The position numbers and the translations under genes were made by a program. Shown piece by piece: positions 37,499 to 45,953 of a stretch of DNA of 64,000 bases. The stretch's first letter is position 1. Each line of letters begins with the position of its first letter. The stretch spans positions 3,540,001 to 3,604,000 of the forward strand of contig NZ_CP051293.1 of NCBI RefSeq assembly GCF_013170805.1. The letters are read 5' to 3'. The notes beneath the pieces are model-generated. The model saw only the letters and a program-made list of their open reading frames with translations, had not been told where the DNA came from and did not search any database. The stretch comes from Mesorhizobium sp. NZP2077. GTDB lineage: Bacteria; Pseudomonadota; Alphaproteobacteria; Rhizobiales; Rhizobiaceae.

Positions 37499-38685
37499 TG
37501 AAATACCAGCTGCTGCCCCGCCTTTCTTCCGAAGAATTCGCCTCGCTCGAACGCTCGATCATCGCGCATGGCGTGCTGGTGCCGGTGGAGTATGACGAGG
37601 CCGGCGACATCATCGACGGCCATCACCGTGTCGAGATCTGCGAAAGCCTTGGCCTGGTCGACTGGCCGAGATTCGTGCGCAAGGGCCTGTCGGAAACCGA
37701 CAAGCGGACGCTGTCGCGCGAACTGAACTTCGCCCGCCGCCACCTGACCACGGCGCAGAAACAGGCTGTCATCGCCGACCAGCTGCGCGACACGCCGTCG
37801 ATCTCGTCGCGCGCCATCGCCGCCATGCTCGGCGTCCATCATTCGACGGTCCAGTCGGTGCGCAAGACGCTGGTCGATGGTGGCGAAATTAGCCACCATG
37901 ACGAGGTCGAGGGCAGGGACGGTGTCGTCCAGCCGGCCCGCAAATCGATCAAGACCGCCTTCGTCCCCGACCGCGAGAATGTCGGTGAGTACATGAAGGG
38001 CGCGAAGATGATCCGCGCCGAAAAGCAAAAGGTCGCGCATACTGTGCGCCTGGCGCATATGGAGATGACTGCCTCTCGCGGGCAGGCCGCGGCGCCCGGC
38101 AAGGTCGGCGGAAAGTATCCCGTCATCTATGCCGATCCGCCCTGGCGCTTCGGCGTTCGCTCGGAAGTGACCGGTCGCGAAAAGAGCGCTGAAAACCACT
38201 ATCCGACGATGGACAGCGCCGACATTGCCGGCCTGTTCCGCGAGATCGGCGAGCCTGCCACCGACGACGCCGTGCTTTTCCTGTGGGCGACAAACCCGAT
38301 GCTGCATGACGGCCTGCGCGTCATGGCCGCCTGGGGCTTCGACTATGTCCATCACTGGATATGGGACAAGGAAGTCGCCGGAACCGGCTACTGGGGCCGC
38401 GACCGCCACGAGCTGCTGTTGATCGGCCGGCGCGGCAATGTGGCATCGCCACTTCCGGGATCGCAGCCGGAGACGGTCTATCGCGAACGCAAGGGCAAGC
38501 ATTCGGCCAAACCGGATTTCTTCGCCGAGACGATCGAGCGGCTGTTTCCGTCGATGCCGCGGCTGGAACTGTTCTGCCGCCAACCGCGCCCGGGCTGGGA
38601 TGTCTGGGGCTTCGAGGCGGGTCTGCCGGAAGGTCCAGTGGCCCTTCCGCCCGTCGAGAAGGCCGGGGAGCCGCGCGATGGCTGA
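37498..38685 (+). CDS. ParB-N domain fused to MT-A70 family adenine methyltransferase
   Basis: This is a 395-residue fusion. Residues 1 to about 110 form a ParB/Srx-like N domain (DIIDGHHRVEICESLGLVDW), followed by a helix-turn-helix (ISSRAIAAMLGVHHSTVQSV). The C-terminal half is an MT-A70 methyltransferase with the catalytic DPPW motif (VIYADPPWRFGVRS) and HWIWDKEVAGTGYWGRDRHE. It probably makes N6-methyladenine in DNA. Target recognition could come from the N-terminal part. The ATG overlaps the GapR-like stop (TGATG). Confidence 0.9.
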   Translation: MKYQLLPRLSSEEFASLERSIIAHGVLVPVEYDEAGDIIDGHHRVEICESLGLVDWPRFVRKGLSETDKRTLSRELNFARRHLTTAQKQAVIADQLRDTPSISSRAIAAMLGVHHSTVQSVRKTLVDGGEISHHDEVEGRDGVVQPARKSIKTAFVPDRENVGEYMKGAKMIRAEKQKVAHTVRLAHMEMTASRGQAAAPGKVGGKYPVIYADPPWRFGVRSEVTGREKSAENHYPTMDSADIAGLFREIGEPATDDAVLFLWATNPMLHDGLRVMAAWGFDYVHHWIWDKEVAGTGYWGRDRHELLLIGRRGNVASPLPGSQPETVYRERKGKHSAKPDFFAETIERLFPSMPRLELFCRQPRPGWDVWGFEAGLPEGPVALPPVEKAGEPRDG

Positions 38686-38980
38686 TCCGTTCGACCGCGC
38701 CCGCTTCGCCGCTTCGGTGCGCCGCCGCCTCGACGGCATCTCCGGCCGCCGCGCGGTCGATGCGTTTCCGGCGCTCAACATCGCCATGATCAGCCGCGCC
38801 AAGAAAGGCGAGAACCTGACCATCGGCAGTTTTCTGACGCTGTGCAAGGCACTGCGGCTGCGCCCGCTGGACTTCTACTTGGCCGGCGTGAAACGCCGCC
38901 GTGTGACGCGAAAAACCATTCTCGATCAGACTGTTACAGAGCGCGTTCCCCGTGAAACACGCCTGCTTGGGGGTGCCTGA
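38678..38980 (+). CDS. XRE-type helix-turn-helix protein
   Basis: The 100-residue protein begins MADPFDRARFAASVRRRLDG. Its helix-turn-helix segment includes ALNIAMISRAKKGENLTIGS and the XRE-like FLTLCKALRLRPLDFYL. The C-terminal 25 residues are basic. The gene overlaps both neighbours (8 bp upstream, 1 bp downstream). It could be a second phage regulator acting on the replication region. Confidence 0.7.
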   Translation: MADPFDRARFAASVRRRLDGISGRRAVDAFPALNIAMISRAKKGENLTIGSFLTLCKALRLRPLDFYLAGVKRRRVTRKTILDQTVTERVPRETRLLGGA

Positions 38981-39270
38981 TGGCCGATACGATGTTGCCG
39001 ATCCTCCGCCAGTTGCACGAAGCTGACGGCGACCGGAGCCGCGCGGACACACTGCTGCGTATGCCCGATTCGGTCATGCTGAAGTACCAGATGGTCATCG
39101 AAGGTGCTTGCCGGCGCGCGGGTTTTGAGGCCGGCCGAAATTACCTGGCGCTGCGCGTCTCGCTCTCGCTTGCCGTGCGTGATGCGGACGGCCTGCCGCC
39201 GACCGAGCTTTCGATCACTTGGGAACAGTACCGGCGAGCGCTCGTCGAGTTCGCGGCAGGTGGCAAATGA
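38980..39270 (+). CDS. Phage protein of unknown function
   Basis: The product has 96 residues and begins MADTMLPILRQLHEADGDRS; a central segment, CRRAGFEAGRNYLALRVSLS, is followed by a helical C-terminus. Nothing recognised. The start overlaps the previous stop by one base and the stop overlaps the next start by four bases. Confidence 0.55.
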   Translation: MADTMLPILRQLHEADGDRSRADTLLRMPDSVMLKYQMVIEGACRRAGFEAGRNYLALRVSLSLAVRDADGLPPTELSITWEQYRRALVEFAAGGK

Positions 39271-39563
39271 CGGCGGTCGGCAAACAGATCGACCCCTTGG
39301 CGCGGGCGCTGGCCCCCGTCGTGCGCGAAATGCTGATGGCGGAGGTCGAGCGGGTCGCGGCCTCGTTGCCGGTGCCAAAGCCCAGGGATGCCAGCACCAA
39401 GGCCGACCGGGACATCATGGCGGCCTGCCTGGAGGTTGCTGAGGCGGCCGACAGACTGGCGCAGGCGAAATACGGCATCGGCGAAATCGTGGCGCGAACT
39501 AAGCTGGAGCGCGCCGGCGCCCATCTCGGGCGCGTCATGAAGAAACATGGGCGGATGCCATGA
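39267..39563 (+). CDS. Phage protein of unknown function
   Basis: The product has 98 residues and is helical and charged, with VVREMLMAEVERVAASLPVP in the first half and LERAGAHLGRVMKKHGRMP at the end. Nothing recognised. Coupled by ATGA overlaps to its neighbours, as are all genes in this stretch. Confidence 0.55.
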   Translation: MTAVGKQIDPLARALAPVVREMLMAEVERVAASLPVPKPRDASTKADRDIMAACLEVAEAADRLAQAKYGIGEIVARTKLERAGAHLGRVMKKHGRMP

Positions 39564-40135
39564 ACGCCCAGGCCGCCATCCGCGACGACGACGGACGCAT
39601 CGCCGATGCCAGAAAGCTGCGCGCAATCCGTTCCTCGCTTGAAGCGATCGCCCCGGCCGACTGGACGCGGGTGCATGGCGAGGCCGGCGCCTTCATCGAA
39701 TCGCGTGGCGAGATGGGCGAGCTGTTCGTGTTGCTGCGCTTCGATGAGGCGACGCCGGATGAGATCGCCTTCGTCTGCGATGCCGCCGATACGGTGGATT
39801 TCCTGCTGCGGCTGGTCGACGACGCCTTCGACACCATCCGTGCACTGAAGGGCGAGCCGCCCCGCCGCAATCCACCCAAGGGCGCAGCGCAGGCCAGCGA
39901 CTTCAAGAACTATTCCGCCGAATGCGCGATGAAATGCCAGGAGCCGGCCTTCAAGGTGTTTTTGAAAGAGCGGCATGGGCTGGAAGGCTCGATGACCGAC
40001 GAGCGCGCGGTGCAAAAGGTGCGCTCGCTGCTTGGCGTCACTTCCCGAAAGGAACTCAACGAAGGCGGGCGGGCCAGCGAAGCGTGGAAAGCGCTGCGCG
40101 CCGATTTCGCCAACTGGCTGAAAGCGGAACGATGA
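39560..40135 (+). CDS. Phage protein of unknown function (191 aa)
   Basis: The product has two helical parts. Residues 20 to 100 contain EAGAFIESRGEMGELFVLLR and an acidic helix; residues 110 to 190 contain SAECAMKCQEPAFKVFLKER and SLLGVTSRKELNEGGRASEA. The second part resembles the compact helical domains found beside phage replication genes, but no family is identified. Confidence 0.6.
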   Translation: MNAQAAIRDDDGRIADARKLRAIRSSLEAIAPADWTRVHGEAGAFIESRGEMGELFVLLRFDEATPDEIAFVCDAADTVDFLLRLVDDAFDTIRALKGEPPRRNPPKGAAQASDFKNYSAECAMKCQEPAFKVFLKERHGLEGSMTDERAVQKVRSLLGVTSRKELNEGGRASEAWKALRADFANWLKAER

Positions 40136-40371
40136 AAAACAGGCTTTCCGATTTGAACAATCACCTGTTTGCGCAACTCGAACGGTTGTCCGACGAGGGC
40201 ATGACGAAAGAGCAGATCGAGCAGGAGGCCACGCGCGGCGAGGCGATCGTCGCCGTCGCCGACCAGATCATCCGCAACGCCGCGTTGCAGATCAGCGCCG
40301 CCAAGCTGGTCGCCGAATACGGGAACGATCCGACGCGCTACCTGCCGCAGATCGAGGGCAAATCTTCATGA
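40132..40371 (+). CDS. Small helical phage protein
   Basis: The 79-residue product begins MKNRLSDLNNHLFAQLERLS, with a predicted long amphipathic helix across EGMTKEQIEQEATRGEAIV. Phage proteins of this type often contain 'LNxxLFxxLERLxD' near the N-terminus; no activity is known. The ATG overlaps the previous stop by four bases. Confidence 0.65.
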   Translation: MKNRLSDLNNHLFAQLERLSDEGMTKEQIEQEATRGEAIVAVADQIIRNAALQISAAKLVAEYGNDPTRYLPQIEGKSS

Positions 40372-41189
40372 GAGGCGGGCGCATCATCTATAGCGGCTCC
40401 GAAATGGCGTGGCTTGAGAAGCACCGCACGATGGTCATCAGCGACTATCACCGCGCCTTTCAAGCCGAATTCGGCCGGCCGGATGTCTTGCAGGTGCACC
40501 TTCACGGCCTTCGCAAACGGCTGGGCTGGAAAGTCGGTCGCGATCCTGCGCGTTATAAGGGCAGACGCCTAAAGTACAGCGATGCTGAAATCGGATGGTT
40601 ACGCGATCGCTGCACGATGGAGATCAACGCCTGGTGCGCGGCCTTCCGGGCGGAGTTCGGGCGGGACGATGTGACACCGGCCAAGCTGCACAGCATGCGA
40701 AAGCGTGAGGGCTGGAAGACGGGTCGTACCGGGCAGTTCGAACAAGGCTCGGTGCCATGGAGTAAGGGCAAGAAACTGCCTTTCAACCCGAACTGCGCCG
40801 AGACACAATTCAAAAAGGGGCAACGGCCACATACCTATCGTGGCGCCGGGCATGAGCGCATCGACTGCCACGGCTACGTCTGGATCGTTATCGATCAACC
40901 CAATCCTTGGACTGGCGCTGCGACATGCAGTGTCCACAAGCATCGTTGGCTTTGGGAACAAGCGAATGGTCCCGTGCCGGAAGGCATGGTGCTGAAGTGT
41001 CTTGGCGACAAAACGAACACCGATCCGGCGAATTGGGAATTGGTGCCGATCGGCTTGTTGCCGCGTCTCAATGGAAGGTCCGGGCGTGATTACGACCATG
41101 CTCCAGGCGAATTGAAACCGACCATCATGGCCATTGCCAAGCTGGAGCATCGAGCACGGACAGCGCTCAAGCTGGGGGCGGCGAAGTGA
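40368..41189 (+). CDS. HNH homing-type endonuclease with duplicated N-terminal motif
   Basis: The 273-residue protein has two tandem N-terminal repeats of about 60 residues. Each runs through 'YSG/DSEMAWL…FRAEFGR…L..LRKRxGW', with SMRKREGWKTGRTGQFEQGS after the second. The C-terminal HNH nuclease segment contains CSVHKHRWLWEQANGPVPEG and KTNTDPANWELVP. HNH proteins of this kind are free-standing endonucleases in phages; the N-terminal repeats are probably DNA-binding. Confidence 0.8.
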   Translation: MRGGRIIYSGSEMAWLEKHRTMVISDYHRAFQAEFGRPDVLQVHLHGLRKRLGWKVGRDPARYKGRRLKYSDAEIGWLRDRCTMEINAWCAAFRAEFGRDDVTPAKLHSMRKREGWKTGRTGQFEQGSVPWSKGKKLPFNPNCAETQFKKGQRPHTYRGAGHERIDCHGYVWIVIDQPNPWTGAATCSVHKHRWLWEQANGPVPEGMVLKCLGDKTNTDPANWELVPIGLLPRLNGRSGRDYDHAPGELKPTIMAIAKLEHRARTALKLGAAK

Positions 41190-42376
41190 GCGCATTCCTG
41201 CTCGGCATAGGCTTTCGCGCCGACATGGGCACCTGCGCCAGAAAACTGGTGCTGCTGAAGCTGATCGACGCCTGCGAGGATGATGGTAGCCGCATCTTCC
41301 CGGCGATCTCGACCATCGCGCGCGCGGCGCAATGCTCTACGCGCCAGGTGCAGCGTGAGCTGAAGGCGTTCCTCGACATCGGGCTGATCAGGCTGGTGCG
41401 CGAGGGCGGCAAGGGGCCGCGCAGCACCAACGAATACGCGCTCGACCTCGACGTGCTGCAAGTGCTGGGCAAGGGCGGCTGGGCGCTGGTGGCCGGCGCT
41501 GAAAATAAGGGTGACACGGTGTCACCCTTCGATAGTGACGAAAAGGGTGACATCGGAGACACCGTAAGGGTGACACCGGAGACGGCTAAGGGTGACAAGC
41601 TGAGTCACCCAACCCCTCAAGACCCCTCCCTTGATCCCTCCCTCGAGAGAGAGCGCGAGCGGGAAGATCCGAAAAAGGTCGAAGAGGCGTTCTGGCGTGT
41701 CGTCAAGGACTGGCCGCGCTTCGCACCGATGCCGAAAGAGCCGGCCAAGCGGGCCTGGTTGAAGCTCGATGCGGTCGATCGGCTGGAGGCGGAGCGCAAG
41801 CTGCCGCTGTGGCTGGCGATGCTCAAGGCCAACAAGCGCGACCATGTTCCGGCGCCGGCGACCTACTTCAACGAAAAACTCTGGCAGGCCGTGCCGGAAC
41901 CGGAGGCCGAGCGGGAGAAGCCGGCCTATGCCCCGGCCTTCGGGCCGGTCTGGGCGGCGATCCGCATGCGCGACCTGGTCACCGGACCGAAGGCACAGCC
42001 GGGCCCGCTCAAGGGCTGGGAAGAGCGGGCAATCGCCGAGGGCACGCTGAACCGTGAGGCGCTGGAGAAGGGCAACCGCATGCGGGCCGGATGGCCGATG
42101 GTCAACGCGTTGCATTTCGCCGCCGAGACACGCGGCCTTGGCATCCACAGCTTCGGTCCCGAGGAAGAGCGGCTCGGCAAGCTGTGCGAGTTCGTGCCGA
42201 TCGGAACCGAATGCTGGGAAGCCTGGAAGGTCGAGCACGATTTGCGCGGCTGGCCATGGCTGCCAGATCCCGGAACGATGCGCGGTGTCTATTTCCCGGC
42301 TGGCGGGCCGGGCGGACTGGAAGCATTCGAAGCAGCACTGCGAGGGGATCATGATGCACAGCAAGCGGCCGAATGA
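41186..42376 (+). CDS. Replication initiator-like winged-helix protein
   Basis: The 396-residue protein has an N-terminal winged-helix: ISTIARAAQCSTRQVQRELK, then FLDIGLIRLVREG. The middle (residues 105 to 165) is low-complexity, charged and encoded by repeated GGGTGAC motifs. The C-terminal half is a helical domain (KANKRDHVPAPATYFNE) of the kind found in phage replication proteins. The start is GTG overlapping the HNH stop. By analogy with lambda O, the DNA repeats within the gene may be the origin it binds. Confidence 0.75.
   Translation: MSAFLLGIGFRADMGTCARKLVLLKLIDACEDDGSRIFPAISTIARAAQCSTRQVQRELKAFLDIGLIRLVREGGKGPRSTNEYALDLDVLQVLGKGGWALVAGAENKGDTVSPFDSDEKGDIGDTVRVTPETAKGDKLSHPTPQDPSLDPSLEREREREDPKKVEEAFWRVVKDWPRFAPMPKEPAKRAWLKLDAVDRLEAERKLPLWLAMLKANKRDHVPAPATYFNEKLWQAVPEPEAEREKPAYAPAFGPVWAAIRMRDLVTGPKAQPGPLKGWEERAIAEGTLNREALEKGNRMRAGWPMVNALHFAAETRGLGIHSFGPEEERLGKLCEFVPIGTECWEAWKVEHDLRGWPWLPDPGTMRGVYFPAGGPGGLEAFEAALRGDHDAQQAAE
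41507..41610. repeat. Iteron-like repeats, candidate phage replication origin
   Basis: Four direct copies of AAGGGTGAC begin at 41507, 41543, 41566 and 41588. Inverted copies are at 41521-41529 (GTCACCCTT) and 41604-41610. The first pair forms a perfect 23-bp palindrome (41507-41529). Copy three is in a different reading frame from copies one, two and four, so the conservation is at the DNA level. Spacings of 22 to 23 bp are close to two helical turns. Confidence 0.7.
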
Positions 42377-42989
42377 TGCGGTCAGGATAGGGCCGACCGA
42401 CCGGCAGACGGCTGCCATCGATCGGGCAGTGGCGAATCGCCGGATGATCGGGCGCCAGGTCGAGGCGGCTGCGGCCGACGAGGGCAGGGCCTGGTATGCG
42501 ATTCGCACGCGGGTCAATTGCGAGAAGGCTGTGGATAAGACGATGGTCGATGCGGGCATCGGCACATGGTTGCCGCTGCGCAAGGTCGAGGGAAAGGTGC
42601 GCCGCGGGCGCATGCTGCCAGCCTCATACCAGCCTGTGATCTGGGGGCTGCTGTTCGTCCATGTCGCCATGAATGGCGAGGCATGGCATGGGCTGATGAG
42701 CATCAAGCATGTGCTTGCCGTGCTCGGTGACGACAGCGGGCCGAAGCCTGTTATCGAGAAGGAATTCAATCGCTTCCGGTCGATGGTGACGCTTGGCGTG
42801 TACGGCGACAAGCCAGCGGGCTGGAAGCCAATGGTGGGTGAGTACGCTGTGATCGGGGCAGGGGCAGCGTTCGGTCAGGGTGCCATGGTCAACGGCTTCA
42901 AGGGCAGGCGTCGCGACCGTGTGCTGGTGACGCTGTTCGGTGGCTCGATGCCGTTCGAGGTGCCACTTGCCATTCTCGTAAAACCGTAA
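42351..42989 (+). CDS. NusG-like (RfaH/LoaP-type) transcription elongation factor
   Basis: The 212-residue protein has an NGN domain beginning at GRAWYAIRTRVNCEKAV near residue 47 and a KOW-containing C-terminal domain, VGEYAVIGAGAAFGQGAMVN, near residue 160. It is unlike host NusG in length and in a long N-terminal extension. Its position as the last early gene, immediately before the gene-free interval that precedes terminase, suggests a late-gene antitermination role comparable to lambda Q (inference). The start is ATG at 42351 or 42354. Confidence 0.82.
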   Translation: MMHSKRPNDAVRIGPTDRQTAAIDRAVANRRMIGRQVEAAAADEGRAWYAIRTRVNCEKAVDKTMVDAGIGTWLPLRKVEGKVRRGRMLPASYQPVIWGLLFVHVAMNGEAWHGLMSIKHVLAVLGDDSGPKPVIEKEFNRFRSMVTLGVYGDKPAGWKPMVGEYAVIGAGAAFGQGAMVNGFKGRRRDRVLVTLFGGSMPFEVPLAILVKP

Positions 42990-43354
42990 TAGCGAATCCC
43001 ACCCAGGACAAGCCGTCGACAGTGGAGCGCGTAACCTGCTCCCGAGACCGTGACACGGCCACGCCAGTGCGGCGTAGGATTGGTGCCGGACGGAACCAGG
43101 TGAGGCGAAGGGCGCGGCCCGGCATATGCTTCACCGCAATCGAAAAGATTCCGAAAACCTCCATCTCGCATCGCACCATGTTGTGCAATGCACCCACCGC
43201 ACCGCACCCACCCCCACCCCTTTGGGTCCTTCCCGACCTCCAAAACGTATGCGGGACGGCGTAGCCCGAGGGTTCGCTAGTGAGAGGGTCCGTAAAGCTG
43301 GGTTTACGATGTTAACGATGACCGGTGAACGGTAAACCTCGGCAGGTTTCAGAC
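42990..43354. other. Gene-free early/late boundary interval (possible late promoter, cos or pac site)
   Basis: A 365-bp interval with no convincing gene. It contains a C/A-biased tract (43191-43222) rich in CACCC, the hairpin CGTAAA-N6-TTTACG (43291-43308) and an overlapping inverted repeat GGTTTAC (43301-43307) / GTAAACC (43332-43338) ending 17 bp before the terminase small-subunit start. Position alone suits a packaging site and the late promoter. Confidence 0.5.
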
Positions 43355-43957
43355 ATGCAATCCACTGCCGAACTGCCGACGCCCGTCTGGAAGTCGCTGT
43401 CCGAGATCGCGGTCATGCGTGGCGTCTCGAAGGTCGCGATCAAGAAGCGGGTCGACCGCTACGAGGCCGAGGGCCTGCTGACGACGCGCCGCAACGGCCG
43501 CGAGCGCCAGGTCGACCTTGCCGCCTTCGACAAGGCAATCGGCACCGCCGGCGACGCCTACCGCGAGCAGGCCGCCGAGACGGTGCGCGAGGAGAAGTCC
43601 GAGCCCGCCAACATTCCGAGCGCGCTGCGCGACGCCCAGACCGAGAAGGCGCAGTGGGAAGCGCGGCGCTCCGCCCTCGACGTCAGCGAGCGGCTCGGCA
43701 AGCTGGTGCCGGTCGCGGAAGTCGAGACCGCCATGGTGCGGGCCGGCGAGGCGATCGTGCGGGCGATCGAGCAGCTGCCGACATTCGCCGGCGAGATCAT
43801 GGCGGCATCCCGCGACGGCGAGCCGGCACTGCGCCGCAAGCTGCGCGATATCAAGGATCAGCTCCGCCGCCGTGCCGCCGATGCGCTCACCCTGCAGCGC
43901 ACCGAAGGCCATGCCGACGAGGAAGCCGGCAACGAGTTCGACTTCGGCACCGACTGA
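43355..43957 (+). CDS. Terminase small subunit (Nu1-like)
   Basis: The 200-residue protein has a winged-helix-like segment (SLSEIAVMRGVSKVAIKKRV then DRYEAEGLL) typical of DNA-packaging Nu1-type proteins. A long helical region, AEVETAMVRAGEAIVRAIEQ, precedes an acidic tail, which would contact the large subunit. An upstream GTG at 43325 is possible, but the ATG at 43355 has GGCAGG at a suitable distance. It would bind the packaging site, probably in the interval just upstream. Confidence 0.85.
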   Translation: MQSTAELPTPVWKSLSEIAVMRGVSKVAIKKRVDRYEAEGLLTTRRNGRERQVDLAAFDKAIGTAGDAYREQAAETVREEKSEPANIPSALRDAQTEKAQWEARRSALDVSERLGKLVPVAEVETAMVRAGEAIVRAIEQLPTFAGEIMAASRDGEPALRRKLRDIKDQLRRRAADALTLQRTEGHADEEAGNEFDFGTD

Positions 43958-43967
43958 AGGACCATCC

Positions 43968-45950
43968 ATGAAACTGAAGCTCAAGCGCTCCGCCCTGGCG
44001 GTGATCGCCGGCACGCTTGCCGCGCTGATCATGCCGCCCGAGCGTATGCTGCCCAGCGCCTCGGCCAAAGGGCTGATCGTGCCGGATGGCCCGCAGGCCA
44101 ACGAGAAGTGGGACGCATCGCTGACGCCCTACATCATCGAGCCGCTCGACCTGATGGCGATGGACTCGGGCGTCAATGAATTCGATATCCGCAAGTCGGC
44201 GCAGACTGGCTTCACCACGCTGATCCTGGCCGCGGTCAAACACATCATCGAGCAGGATCCGTGCCGGGCGATGATCGTGCAGCCGACCTCCGGCGCGCTC
44301 ACTGACTTCAACAAGGACAAGCTAGGCCCGGCGATCGAAAACACGCCGTCACTCAAGCGCAAGGTCAAGCCGCAGACCAGCCGCGCTGGTGACGCCTCGA
44401 CCACGACATCGAAAGTCTTCCCAGGCGGCTCGCTGACGCTGGCGATCGCCTCGTCGCCGGCCGATCTGCGATCGAAGACGATCAAGGTCGCGCTGCTCGA
44501 CGAGGTCGACGAGTATCCCGACGACCTCGACGGCCAGGGCGATCCGCTCGGCATGATCGAGGCCCGGCAGGAATCGTTCCTGATGTCGGGCGAGTGGAAG
44601 CGCGCCAAGATCTCGACGCCGACCGTCAAGGGCGCCTCGAAGATCGACGCTGGGTTCCACGCCGGCGACCAGCGCTATTGGCACATGCCGTGCCCCGGCT
44701 GCGCTGCACCGTTCAAGTTCGTCTTCGACCGCACCTTCTTCAAGTTCGAAGAAACCTTTCCTTACAAGGCCTATTACGCGACGCCCTGCTGCGGCGCGAT
44801 CGTCGAGGCGTCCGACAAGGTCGAGCTGATGAAGAAAGGTCGCTGGATCGCTACGGCGCCGCGGCCAGGCGCGCATCCGAGCTACCATTTCGACGCGCTG
44901 ACCTCGCCCTTCGTGCCATGGGAGAAGATCGCAGAGCGCTTCGTCAAGGCGGCCGGCGATCCGCTCAAGCTGAAGACCTTCGAAAACCTGACGCTCGGCC
45001 TGCCGTTCGAGGTCAAGGGTGACGCGCCCGACCACGCCAAGCTGATGTTGCGCCGCGACAAGGAACAGAAGCGCGGCCACATTCCGGGCGCCGGCCTGAT
45101 CCTGACCGGAGCCGCCGACGTGCAGATGCGCGGCATCTGGTATTCGGTCAAGGCCTATGCGCCGGACGGGCAGAGCTGGGTTGTCGATGCCGGCTACCTC
45201 TCCGGCGAAACCGACGATCCCCACGCCGGCGCCTTCGCCGAGCTGGAAAAAATCCGCGTCACGCAATGGCCGGACGCCTACGGCCGCACCCGCACCGTCG
45301 ACCTGTTCGGCGTCGACTCGGGTTATCGCAGCCATGTCGTCTATTCATGGGTGCGCGGCAAGGCGGCGACCTTCGCGCTCAAGGGCATCGACGGCTGGAG
45401 CCGCCCAGCGCTCGGCCAGCCGACGAAGGTCGACATCGACTTCAAGGGCGAGCGCATCCGCGGCGGCGCCATGGTCTGGGCGGTCGGCACCTGGCCGCTG
45501 AAGGGCGCCTTCTACGCGCAGCTGCGCAAGGAAGGCATCGCCGCCGGGCAGCCGGTCAATCCGGCCGGCTACTGCCACTTCGCCTGGTGGCAGGACGAGG
45601 TCTATTTCCGCCAGATCACCTCGGAATATCTGGCCACCGAAACCTATCGCGGCCGTGCCCGCCGGGTCTGGAAGATCCGTGGCGGCGAGGAAAACCACCT
45701 GCTCGACTGCGAGATCTACAATGCGGCACTGGCCGACTATCTCGGCCTGTCGCGGATGACATCCGACCAGTGGCGCACGCTCGCCGCCGATCGTGGATTT
45801 CCGCAGGATTTCGACTTCTTCGCGCCCGACGTCCTGCAGGTTCAGATGCGTGCTCCGTCCAAGTCGCAGGCGCGTGTGCCGAAAGGTCCGAAGCCCATGC
45901 AGTCGACGTCGGCACCTATAGCTGAAGAAAAACCCGCATTCTGGGATTGA
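43968..45950 (+). CDS. Terminase large subunit (GpA family)
   Basis: This is the packaging motor ATPase plus nuclease. The 660-residue protein has a Walker-A-like RKSAQTGFTT near residue 85 and Walker B with acidic pair in VALLDEVDEYP near residue 175. A zinc-finger-like segment follows (CPGCAAPF and CCGAIVEA). The C-terminal nuclease contains DLFGVDSGYRSHVVYSW, with catalytic aspartates. The ATG at 43968 follows a gap of ten bases after the small subunit. Confidence 0.95.
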   Translation: MKLKLKRSALAVIAGTLAALIMPPERMLPSASAKGLIVPDGPQANEKWDASLTPYIIEPLDLMAMDSGVNEFDIRKSAQTGFTTLILAAVKHIIEQDPCRAMIVQPTSGALTDFNKDKLGPAIENTPSLKRKVKPQTSRAGDASTTTSKVFPGGSLTLAIASSPADLRSKTIKVALLDEVDEYPDDLDGQGDPLGMIEARQESFLMSGEWKRAKISTPTVKGASKIDAGFHAGDQRYWHMPCPGCAAPFKFVFDRTFFKFEETFPYKAYYATPCCGAIVEASDKVELMKKGRWIATAPRPGAHPSYHFDALTSPFVPWEKIAERFVKAAGDPLKLKTFENLTLGLPFEVKGDAPDHAKLMLRRDKEQKRGHIPGAGLILTGAADVQMRGIWYSVKAYAPDGQSWVVDAGYLSGETDDPHAGAFAELEKIRVTQWPDAYGRTRTVDLFGVDSGYRSHVVYSWVRGKAATFALKGIDGWSRPALGQPTKVDIDFKGERIRGGAMVWAVGTWPLKGAFYAQLRKEGIAAGQPVNPAGYCHFAWWQDEVYFRQITSEYLATETYRGRARRVWKIRGGEENHLLDCEIYNAALADYLGLSRMTSDQWRTLAADRGFPQDFDFFAPDVLQVQMRAPSKSQARVPKGPKPMQSTSAPIAEEKPAFWD

Positions 45951-45953
45951 GCC

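Noticed and set aside
43022..43335. Short plus-strand frames before terminase
   Set aside because: They overlap the hairpins and low-complexity tract, have no ribosome-binding site and encode Pro/Arg-rich products; the interval is more likely regulatory.
43968..44060. Signal-peptide-like N-terminus of the terminase large subunit
   Set aside because: A hydrophobic start (LAVIAGTLAALI) is followed by residues typical of the GpA N-terminus with no clear cleavage site, so I do not treat it as an export signal.
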